From Rhizobium sp. Root1212 (GTDB lineage: Bacteria > Pseudomonadota > Alphaproteobacteria > Rhizobiales > Rhizobiaceae): a stretch of 64,000 nt of DNA. Shown piece after piece: positions 1-6,742 of this stretch. Position numbers and translations under genes: made by a program. The stretch is taken from the NCBI RefSeq assembly GCF_001424985.1, contig NZ_LMDA01000023.1, positions 303,257-367,256 of the forward strand, given 5' to 3'. How positions within the stretch are numbered: the stretch's first letter is position 1; every line of letters begins with the position of its first letter. The notes beneath the pieces were generated by a model that was not told where the DNA came from, searched no databases, and saw nothing but the letters and a program-made list of their open reading frames with translations.

Positions 1-147
1 TTCCACGATATGCATGCGATGGGTTTCTGGCTGGATACAATCCTCTGGCTTCGCGACGGCCTCAATCCCTGGCCGACCCGGAAAGTCGATGTGCTCAATC
101 CACCCGCCCCGCCGGCAGCGCGAACCCTTGGTCGACCCTACTACTAA
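1..147 (+). CDS. 3' end of an unidentified protein (partial)
   Basis: Frame 1 is open from the window edge to a TAA at 145-147 and gives the last 48 residues of a protein. The tail has an aromatic stretch (MGFWLDTILWLRDG) followed by a proline/alanine-rich end (NPPAPPAARTLGRPYY). The overlapping frame that begins at 14 has no supporting start and I regard it as a shadow. A terminal W-L-D segment of this kind is seen at the end of some membrane sugar transferases, but too little is present to assign a family. It converges with the RTX gene and they share the hairpin at about 150-181. Confidence 0.5.
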   Translation, partial: FHDMHAMGFWLDTILWLRDGLNPWPTRKVDVLNPPAPPAARTLGRPYY

Positions 148-149
148 AA

Positions 150-181
150 AGGCCGCGCCGATCCGTAGACCGGCGCGGTCT
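150..181 (-). terminator. Rho-independent terminator of the RTX gene
   Basis: An 8-bp GC stem (153-160 pairs with 171-178), extendable by a G-U and two further pairs, has a 10-nt loop. Read on the minus strand it is followed directly by a run of T (the AAAAA at 146-150 on the plus strand). It starts 8 bases beyond the RTX stop codon. The partial gene on the plus strand also ends against it, but there is no T-run in that direction. Confidence 0.75.
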
Positions 182-188
182 CAATGGC

Positions 189-3100
189 TCAAATGAGGAT
201 GAAGTCGCCGGTGCTGAGCGTCGCCACGTTATCGAGCGTGGCGATCAGTACGGCTTCCTTGTCACCGCCCTTGCCGTCGCCATCGAACCACAGCCGGTGC
301 GTATCCTGCTCGTAGAGGAAGGTCGCGCCAGCGGTGGTGAAGGTGGCTTCGTTGGAAATCACCAGCTTGATCGAGGCGCCAGCGCCGAGCCCGAAGCCGA
401 GATCGTCGATGGCGATCTTGTCTTCGCCGCGCTTGAAATCGGTGATCTGGTCGCCGCCGTCGGTGACGTAGCTGAACTGGAACGTGTCCTTACCGGTGCC
501 GCCGGTGAGGTGGTCTCCGCCCATGCCGCCGATCAGCGTGTCGTTGCCGCCGCGTCCCTGAAGGATATCGTCTTTTGCGCCGCCGGAAATCCAGTCGTTG
601 CCGTTCGAACCGCGGATATCGTCATCCTGGCTGGTGCCCCAGATGCGCTCGATGCTCTTGACCGTGAGGCCAAGCGCCAGGCCGTCATTCTTGGTGTTGT
701 CGAGCAGATCGAGCTTCACCGACGAGTCATTGCCGTAATAATTGAAGTCCAGCGTATCGATGCCGTCGCTGCCGTCGAAAACGTCCTTGCCCACGAAATC
801 GCCGCGGGTAAACCAGTCGTCACCCGCACCGCCGGAATGGCTGTCGTTGCCGGCGCCATCGAAGAAGACATCGTTTCCTGCGCCGCCGATCAGCGTGTCG
901 TTACCGGCATCGTCGCGCAAGGTGTCGCGGCCATTGCCGCCATCGAGCCGGTCATTGCCTTCATTGCCGCGCAGGTCGTCATCGCCGGCGCTGCCGATAA
1001 CGGTGTCGTTGCCCTTGGTGCCGCTGAATTCGAGTGTTTCCATGCCGGTGAAGGTCGTGTTGGCATTGACCTTCACCGTGCCGGTGCCGAAGGTGAAGTT
1101 GACACCTGCCGTCAGCGCCGAGACATCGACGGAAACGCGGTCTGTGCCGGCGCCGCCGATGGCGGTATCGCCGCCTTCGATGTGGATCTCGTCATTGCCG
1201 GCGCCGCCGTCGATGCTGTCGGCATCTGTGTCGCCGCCCCAGCCGGAAGACCAGATCTTATCGTTGCCGTCTCCGCCCTTGATGGTGTCGCGTCCCTTGC
1301 CACCATGCAGCCAGTCGTCTCCGCCGAGGCCCGAAAGCGTGTCGTTGCCGTCGTTGCCGACAAGCGTGTCGGACAGTGCGCCGCCGGTGAAATTGTCCGC
1401 GCCGCTGCCGCCGGTGATGTCGACGCGCTCGAAATTCTTCAGCGTGGCATCGCCATTGATGAGCGTGGCATTGCCGCTCAGCGTGAAGGTCAGCGCTTTG
1501 GTGGTTTCGTGGCGGTCGATTTCAGCAAGATCGATGCCGCTGCCGCCATCGGCGACGAGCTTGCCGTGGATATAGCCGAGGCCGGCATTGAACTCGACGA
1601 CATCATTGCCGGCGCCGAGATCGACGGTCGTGGTATCGCCGCCGGTATGGGCGTTGAAGACCGTGAGATGCAGTTCGTCGTCGCCATCGCCGGCGGAGAA
1701 GCTGTTGTTGCCGCCGAGATCGTAGAGCGTGTCGTTACCGGCGCCGGCGACGATCTTGTCGTTGCCGAGCCCACTATCGAGCAGGTCGTCGCCGGCGCTG
1801 CCGTAGAGCTGGTCGTTGCCTTGGTCCGATTTGAACCAGACGCGCTGGGCATTGCCGGCCTTCAGCACATCGTTGCCGTTGGCGGTGAAGATGTTGAAGA
1901 TTTCCGTATCCTGGGCAAAGGAACCGTTCGAAAGTATGCCCTTGCCGTTGACGACCTCGAACGTATAGCCGGTGGTCTGGTAGCCGGAGACGTCGAGATA
2001 GACGGTATCGGTGCCCGCGCCGCCATAGATGCTGTCCTTGCCGGCGCCGCCGAAGATCGTGTCGTTGCCGGCCTCGCCGTAAAGCGTGTCGTTGCCGGCG
2101 CCGCCGTCGATATAGTCGTCGCCCGCACCCGCCTTGACCATGTCGTCGCCGTCATAGGTGACGATGTGATCCTTGCCATCAAGGGTCACGATGCTGTTCT
2201 TGCCGTTGGTGCCGTAGAGGTCGTAGTTTTCGACATTGACGATGGTCGAGCCGTCGGCCAGCGTATTGACGACGGTGGATGCCTTGGCGGTGAAATTGCC
2301 TTCGAGATTGCGGATTTCCAGGGAGTCGTTGCCTGCGCCGCCGTCGATCGTGTCCTTGCCGTTGTTGAGCGTCATGAGGATTTCGTCGTCGTCGGCGCCG
2401 GCATCCACCTTGTCCACGCCGGGGCCGGTGATGATGTAGTCTTTTCCGGCGCCGCCGATCAGCGTGTCGTTGCCGTCGCCGCCCCAAAGGTAGTCGTCGC
2501 CGTTGCCAGCATCGAGTGTGTCATTGCCGTCATCGCCATAGAGCGCATCGCGGCCGTTGCCGCCGGTGATCCTGTCGTTGCCGAGGCCACCCTGCATGTC
2601 GTCGTCGCCATAGCCGCCGGTGATGACGTCGTCGCCGTCGCCGCCACGGATATCGTCGTCACCCTGGCCGCCGTCGATGGTGTCCTTGCCGGCCCCGCCG
2701 TCGAGATAGTCGTTGCCACCGAGGCCATAGAGCTTGTCGTCGCCGTTCTGTCCGCTGAAGCGGTCGTTCCAATGGCCGCCCTTTAGCGTGTCGGCATAGT
2801 TGGTCGCGGAGATGGTATACTGTTCGATGTTGGTGACGGTGAAGCCGAAGAGGTTCACCGATTGCGTCGGGTCCTGCGCGGTGAAGCTCACGCCGGATGT
2901 GTTGTATTGCAGGTTGATGTCGACCGTATCGGTGCCGAGCCCGCCATCGACCTTGTCGCCGGCCCAGTCGCTGAGGTAATAATCGCTGAACGTGTCGTCG
3001 CCGAGTTCGCCGTTCATGACGTCGGCGCCTGCGCCGCCGAGGAGGGTATCGTCACCCTGCCCGCCGATGATGGTGTCGTTTCCGAGGTCTCCGGAAAGAG

Positions 3101-3269
3101 TGTCGCCCTGGAAGCCGCCCCGGATCGTATCGTTTCCCTCGCCGCCCATGATGGTGTCCGCGCCGAACAGGCCATGGATCGTGTCATTGCCGCCATAGCC
3201 GTAAATGTAGTCGTAGGTATTGCTGCCGGTGAGTGTTTCGGATGCGTCGGTTCCGTATTTCGTAGCCAC
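189..3269 (-). CDS. RTX-type calcium-binding repeat protein, probably secreted by type I secretion
   Basis: About 1026 residues, built almost entirely of glycine/aspartate nonapeptides of the GGxGxDx(L/I/V)x type that bind Ca2+ in parallel beta-roll structures. The repeats occur in blocks separated by repeat-free stretches of roughly 50-80 residues such as those around NTSGVSF and TAGVNFTFGTG. The C-terminus has the GGDQITDF-x-GEDKIAI segment common near the end of RTX exoproteins and finishes in DFILI, a hydrophobic end typical of uncleaved type I secretion signals. No enzymatic domain is recognisable. I chose the GTG at 3269 (MATKYGTD) because AGGGG lies 8 bases before it; a TTG at 3305 would add 12 residues. 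No HlyB/HlyD/TolC genes are in the window, so the exporter must lie elsewhere. Confidence 0.88.
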   Translation of the reverse strand: MATKYGTDASETLTGSNTYDYIYGYGGNDTIHGLFGADTIMGGEGNDTIRGGFQGDTLSGDLGNDTIIGGQGDDTLLGGAGADVMNGELGDDTFSDYYLSDWAGDKVDGGLGTDTVDINLQYNTSGVSFTAQDPTQSVNLFGFTVTNIEQYTISATNYADTLKGGHWNDRFSGQNGDDKLYGLGGNDYLDGGAGKDTIDGGQGDDDIRGGDGDDVITGGYGDDDMQGGLGNDRITGGNGRDALYGDDGNDTLDAGNGDDYLWGGDGNDTLIGGAGKDYIITGPGVDKVDAGADDDEILMTLNNGKDTIDGGAGNDSLEIRNLEGNFTAKASTVVNTLADGSTIVNVENYDLYGTNGKNSIVTLDGKDHIVTYDGDDMVKAGAGDDYIDGGAGNDTLYGEAGNDTIFGGAGKDSIYGGAGTDTVYLDVSGYQTTGYTFEVVNGKGILSNGSFAQDTEIFNIFTANGNDVLKAGNAQRVWFKSDQGNDQLYGSAGDDLLDSGLGNDKIVAGAGNDTLYDLGGNNSFSAGDGDDELHLTVFNAHTGGDTTTVDLGAGNDVVEFNAGLGYIHGKLVADGGSGIDLAEIDRHETTKALTFTLSGNATLINGDATLKNFERVDITGGSGADNFTGGALSDTLVGNDGNDTLSGLGGDDWLHGGKGRDTIKGGDGNDKIWSSGWGGDTDADSIDGGAGNDEIHIEGGDTAIGGAGTDRVSVDVSALTAGVNFTFGTGTVKVNANTTFTGMETLEFSGTKGNDTVIGSAGDDDLRGNEGNDRLDGGNGRDTLRDDAGNDTLIGGAGNDVFFDGAGNDSHSGGAGDDWFTRGDFVGKDVFDGSDGIDTLDFNYYGNDSSVKLDLLDNTKNDGLALGLTVKSIERIWGTSQDDDIRGSNGNDWISGGAKDDILQGRGGNDTLIGGMGGDHLTGGTGKDTFQFSYVTDGGDQITDFKRGEDKIAIDDLGFGLGAGASIKLVISNEATFTTAGATFLYEQDTHRLWFDGDGKGGDKEAVLIATLDNVATLSTGDFILI

Positions 3270-3634
3270 TGTGATCACCCCTGTCGTTTCGGATCGCGAC
3301 GGCAACCGGCCGCCGCGGTGCGGCCGGAGATGTCCGGCCGTGGCCGCATCTGCCCACGACGGCGCGTCGAAACCTGTTTCTGAGGGAACAGCCGGTTTTC
3401 AGGCCGGCATCGGAGGAGCGGGTGGCACGGGCGCCAAAGATTAAAAATCCGTCATGCTGGGTGCGTTTTCGAAGCCGGCGCAACCTTAAGCAAGTCTTTG
3501 ACCGAAAAGCCTTATCCGGAAAACCGCCAAGTATGATTTCCTCAATCAAGGCAATAGTTTGGCAGGAAACGGCCTCGAAACTTTATCTAATTGTAACATG
3601 ATCCGGTCTGGGCTCCGGGTTTATACATAGTGTC
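3270..3634. other. Intergenic region between divergent RTX and small exported-protein genes
   Basis: About 365 bases without a convincing gene. The open frame on the minus strand that overlaps the RTX start is low-complexity and arginine-rich and looks like a shadow. The part around 3560-3600 is AT-richer than its surroundings and is the likeliest place for promoters, but I cannot assign a clear -35/-10 pair. Confidence 0.4.
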
Positions 3635-3714
3635 AGGCTGAATGCCGCCGGTGGGAATGAAACCGCGACGCGACGGCACCCGACAGCCTTTAGGGGATCG
3701 AGACATTCTCCCCT
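3635..3714 (+). promoter_or_regulatory. Candidate structured mRNA leader upstream of the small exported protein
   Basis: Nested complementary segments: AGGCTG (3635-3640) with CAGCCT (3684-3689), TGCCG (3643-3647) with CGGCA (3674-3678), and CGGT (3649-3652) with ACCG (3662-3665). A separate hairpin, AGGGGA (3692-3697) with TCCCCT (3709-3714), follows just before the ribosome binding site. The arrangement could be a regulatory leader. It matches no riboswitch class I know, and chance pairing in GC-rich DNA is quite possible. Confidence 0.25.
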
Positions 3715-3730
3715 TATCGAGGATACGCCT

Positions 3731-4147
3731 ATGCGCTCGACATTGAAGACCATCACCCTTGCCACCTTCGCCCTTTCGCTTGCCGCAGGCGGTGCTTTTG
3801 CCGCCGCACCCGCCGAAAGCGATTCGGGGCTTGCCATCTATGGCGAACATCTCGGCCATACCCCGCCGATGGCTGCGCCACAAAGCATGAAGACGATGCA
3901 GCACCGGCCGCACCTGAGCCAGGTTCTTGCCGAACTGGGCTCGGCCGACCGGACGATCCGGCATGACGAAGCCATGCATCGCCTGACGGTCGCCTCCGCG
4001 ACCAAGCTTGAAGGCGAAGCCGGTTCCATTCGCCATCGCGCCTATGTCGTTGCCGACACCCATAACGGCGCGATCCCGAATGCCACCTACCAGCATCTCA
4101 GGGCCGATATCCGTCAGCTCGACCGGAACATCGTCCGCATGAGCTGA
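3731..4147 (+). CDS. Small exported protein of unknown function
   Basis: 138 residues. The N-terminus is a clear Sec signal peptide: basic start MRSTLK, hydrophobic core, and a probable cleavage after AFA near residue 25. The mature part is about 110 residues, histidine-rich (EHLGHTPP, MQHRPHLS) and hydrophilic, with no cysteine. I do not recognise the family. GAGGAT lies before the ATG with suitable spacing. It is followed 215 bases later by degP on the same strand, so both may serve the periplasm, but co-transcription is not shown. The DNA upstream may form a structured leader. Confidence 0.7.
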   Translation: MRSTLKTITLATFALSLAAGGAFAAAPAESDSGLAIYGEHLGHTPPMAAPQSMKTMQHRPHLSQVLAELGSADRTIRHDEAMHRLTVASATKLEGEAGSIRHRAYVVADTHNGAIPNATYQHLRADIRQLDRNIVRMS

Positions 4148-4362
4148 TCTTTTCTCCGGCCGCCCCTGGCGGGTTGGCCGGAGGTCCCTTGCCGTCTTCT
4201 TTCTGGGAGCGGCTGGCGCCGGGGCCGTGCCTCACCCTGAGACCGGCTCCGTCCTCCCCGTCAACCACCTCGCGTGACCTGCCGCCTTCTCCCCGCGGTG
4301 CGGTTTCGCTCGCGCCCGCGCTGCCCTGCAAACGCCGGGGCGCCGACAAAAGGAATACGACC

Positions 4363-5910
4363 ATGACCACGATTGTTGAAAAGCCCCGCACGCCCGCAAA
4401 GAGCCGAATTCTCGCAAAGCACCGGATCGCCGCGCTTCTGGGCGCGGCCCTGCTGATGGCGCCGTTTGCGGCCTCCGGCTTCATCGGCTCCCGCACCGCC
4501 CTTGCGGCGACGCCGGAAACCGTCATCCTCCCGCCGACCCAGGGCTCCTACGCCCCGATCGTCTCCGCCGACAAGCCGGCCGTCGTTACCATCATGACGA
4601 CGCTGAAGGCGGAAAATGCATCCTCGGACGGCGCTTCTCCCTTTGGCGACGATTCGCCCTTCGACCAGCAATTCCGCGATTTCTTCGGCCAGCGCCAGAT
4701 GCCGGTGCCGCAGCAGCGGCCGGCTGAAAAGGCGGAAGCGCTCGGTTCCGGTTTCATCGTGACCAGCGACGGCTATATCGTCACCAACAACCACGTCATC
4801 GACAAGGCGCTGACGATCAAGGTGACGCTCGACGACGGCACGGAGTTGCCGGGCAAGCTCGTCGGCACCGACCCGAAATCGGATCTCGCCGTGGTGAAGA
4901 TCGAGGCCGGCAAGCCGCTCGCCACCATCGCCTGGGGCGATTCCGACAAGCTGCAGGCGGGCGATCCGATCCTTGCGATCGGCAATCCCTTCGGCATCGG
5001 CACGACCGTCACCGCCGGCATCGTCTCGGCCCGCGGCCGCGACCTTCACAGCGGCCCCTATGACGATTTCATCCAGATCGATGCGCCGATCAACCACGGC
5101 AATTCCGGCGGCCCACTCGTCGGCCTTGACGGCAAGGTGGTCGGCATCAACACGGCGATCTATTCGCCGAACGGCGGCAGCGTCGGCGTCGGTTTCGCCA
5201 TCCCGTCGGATCAGGCTGAGAGCGTCGTCGCCAAGCTGATGAAGGACGGCTCCATCAAGCACGGCTTCATCGGCGTGCAGATCCAGCCGGTGACCTCGGA
5301 TATCGCCGAGGCGATCGGGCTTGCCAAGCCCGCTGGCGCGCTGGTGGCCAGGGTCGATGACGGCACGCCTGCCGCGAAGGCCGGCATCAAGTCCGGCGAT
5401 GTCATCACCGCGCTTGGCGGCAAGCAGGTCACCTCGCCGCGCGACCTGTCGCGCATGGTCGCCGATCTCAACCCCGGCGCCAGGGAAGGCCTCAGCGTCT
5501 GGCGCGACGGTGCGAGCAAAGACCTGACGATCACCGTCGGCACCAATGACGACGGCAGCAAGCAGGCCTCGGCCGATACCGGCGACAATTCCGGCAATGC
5601 GGCCCAGCATGTGCCGACCATCGGTGTGCAGCTTGGCGACCTCACGGCCGACATCCGCGATCAGCTCGGCCTGCCGGGCGATGAAAACGGTGCGGTCGTC
5701 GAAAGCGTCAGCCCGGACAAGCCGGCCGCCGATGCCGGCCTGCAACCCGGCGATGTTATCCTCTCGGTGAACCAGAGGCCGGTTGCTTCGGCAAAGCAGG
5801 CCAAGGCAGCCATGGCGGAAGCCGGCAAGGCAGGCCGCAAGGCCGTGTTGCTTCTGGTCCAGCGGCGGGATCAGCAGAGCTTCGTGACGGTGCCTTTCGC
5901 GGTCGGCTGA
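4363..5910 (+). CDS. degP: DegP/HtrA-family periplasmic serine protease (Do family)
   Basis: 515 residues from the ATG at 4363, which has AAAGGA upstream; an in-frame ATG at 4174 would add 63 proline/arginine-rich residues and is unlikely. An N-terminal hydrophobic segment (residues about 28-50, ending in ALAA) should direct export. The trypsin-like domain has the catalytic His in TNNHVID, Asp in SDLAVV and Ser in GNSGGPLV. Two PDZ domains follow (about 290-385 and 410-510), each with the carboxylate-binding GxxxGDVI pattern (IKSGDVITAL, LQPGDVILSV). The family degrades and refolds misfolded envelope proteins. The region between residues about 95 and 125 is a Phe/Gln-rich loop typical of Do proteases. 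A hairpin follows the stop codon. Confidence 0.95.
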   Translation: MTTIVEKPRTPAKSRILAKHRIAALLGAALLMAPFAASGFIGSRTALAATPETVILPPTQGSYAPIVSADKPAVVTIMTTLKAENASSDGASPFGDDSPFDQQFRDFFGQRQMPVPQQRPAEKAEALGSGFIVTSDGYIVTNNHVIDKALTIKVTLDDGTELPGKLVGTDPKSDLAVVKIEAGKPLATIAWGDSDKLQAGDPILAIGNPFGIGTTVTAGIVSARGRDLHSGPYDDFIQIDAPINHGNSGGPLVGLDGKVVGINTAIYSPNGGSVGVGFAIPSDQAESVVAKLMKDGSIKHGFIGVQIQPVTSDIAEAIGLAKPAGALVARVDDGTPAAKAGIKSGDVITALGGKQVTSPRDLSRMVADLNPGAREGLSVWRDGASKDLTITVGTNDDGSKQASADTGDNSGNAAQHVPTIGVQLGDLTADIRDQLGLPGDENGAVVESVSPDKPAADAGLQPGDVILSVNQRPVASAKQAKAAMAEAGKAGRKAVLLLVQRRDQQSFVTVPFAVG

Positions 5911-5935
5911 AACGCCAGTCTTCCTTCCTCCCGAT

Positions 5936-5963
5936 GCGCGCCCGGCCCTGGTGCCGGGCGTGC
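5936..5963. terminator. Hairpin between convergent degP and tetR genes
   Basis: CGCCCGGC (5939-5946) pairs with GCCGGGCG (5953-5960) around a 6-nt loop, and the stem extends outward by about three more pairs. It lies in the short gap between two converging genes. There is no T-run on either side, so this may be a weak or Rho-assisted terminator. Confidence 0.5.
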
Positions 5964-5967
5964 GTCG

Positions 5968-6597
5968 TCAGGCCGGCGTGTAGCCGTGCCGGGCAAAGAA
6001 GCGGTCCAGCTCCCGCTGCTGCGGTGCCTGGCCGGTATAGATGGCGATATATTCGGGAATGCGCTTCATGCGCAGCGCAAGCTCCTCGCTGGATTGCATG
6101 GAGATGTAGCCGATCTGGACGAGATAGGTCGTTCGCGCCCGAACGTCGGCCGGGCCTGCATCATAGCCGAACCGCATGAACATGCGGGTCAGTGCCTCCA
6201 TTCGGGTCCGGTCGGCCTCATGCACCTCGGCCAGGATATCGGCCGATTGCAGCCCCCAACTGCGGATGGCGAATTCGAACTGGGCGTCGAAAACATCCTT
6301 GTCCAGCCAGCAGTCGAAGACGTTGAGCATCGCCTCGGGCAGCGATTCCGCATAGGCCTCGGACTGGCGCACGAGATTGCCGGTATTCTTCTCGCGCCAG
6401 CGGGTGACGAGTGCAGCCAGCAATTCCTCCCGATCCTTGAAGAACCAGTAGAAGCTCGTGCGCGAAAGATTGAGCCGTTTGGCCAGCGGCAGGATCTTCA
6501 CCGAATCCACACCGGACAGCAGCAAGGCCTCATAGGCGGCCTCCAGCCATCCCTCGTGTGAGCCTCGCCAGCCGCTGTCGCTTGCCACCTGTTCCAT
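5968..6597 (-). CDS. TetR-family transcriptional regulator
   Basis: 209 residues. The N-terminal third contains the TetR helix-turn-helix (residues about 18-62, with VKILPLAKRLNLSRTSFYWFFKDREELL). The rest is a helical ligand domain without recognisable signature. AGGAAA precedes the ATG. It is divergent from the flavoprotein gene at 6743, and two similar near-palindromic sites in the 145-bp gap fit autoregulation plus control of the neighbour. By family knowledge it is probably a repressor released by the flavoprotein substrate or a related compound; the ligand cannot be read from the sequence. Confidence 0.9.
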   Translation of the reverse strand: MEQVASDSGWRGSHEGWLEAAYEALLLSGVDSVKILPLAKRLNLSRTSFYWFFKDREELLAALVTRWREKNTGNLVRQSEAYAESLPEAMLNVFDCWLDKDVFDAQFEFAIRSWGLQSADILAEVHEADRTRMEALTRMFMRFGYDAGPADVRARTTYLVQIGYISMQSSEELALRMKRIPEYIAIYTGQAPQQRELDRFFARHGYTPA

Positions 6598-6638
6598 GCC
6601 CGTTTCCTAACAAAAGCCGCCCAGCGCGACAAGCAGAT

Positions 6639-6710
6639 TGTACACTCATGTCCATGCCTGAAACTCCTGTGTTTTGGATTGTTGACACTTGTGTACATTT
6701 CCGTTTACCG
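6639..6710 (+). promoter_or_regulatory. Candidate TetR operators and promoter for the N-demethylase-like gene
   Basis: Two related sites, TGTACACTCATGTCCA (6639-6654) and GACACTTGTGTACA (6684-6697), share ACACT and TGT(A/C)CA-type ends and are arranged as inverted copies. The second overlaps TTGACA (6682-6687), which has a poor -10 match (TTACCG) 17 bases downstream at 6705-6710. A repressor bound there would block transcription of the downstream gene. These are pattern-based calls without experimental support. Confidence 0.45.
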
Positions 6711-6742
6711 TTCGACAAAATCCTTGAACCGGAGCCAGTCCC

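Noticed and set aside
297..2786. An 829-codon open frame on the plus strand opposite the RTX gene
   Set aside because: It mirrors the glycine/aspartate repeats of the minus-strand gene, is Ala/Val low complexity, and has no ribosome binding site; it is an antisense shadow.
189..3269. Regular short repeats that might suggest a CRISPR array or minisatellite
   Set aside because: The period corresponds to coding nonapeptides, the repeats are degenerate, and there are no spacers of constant length.
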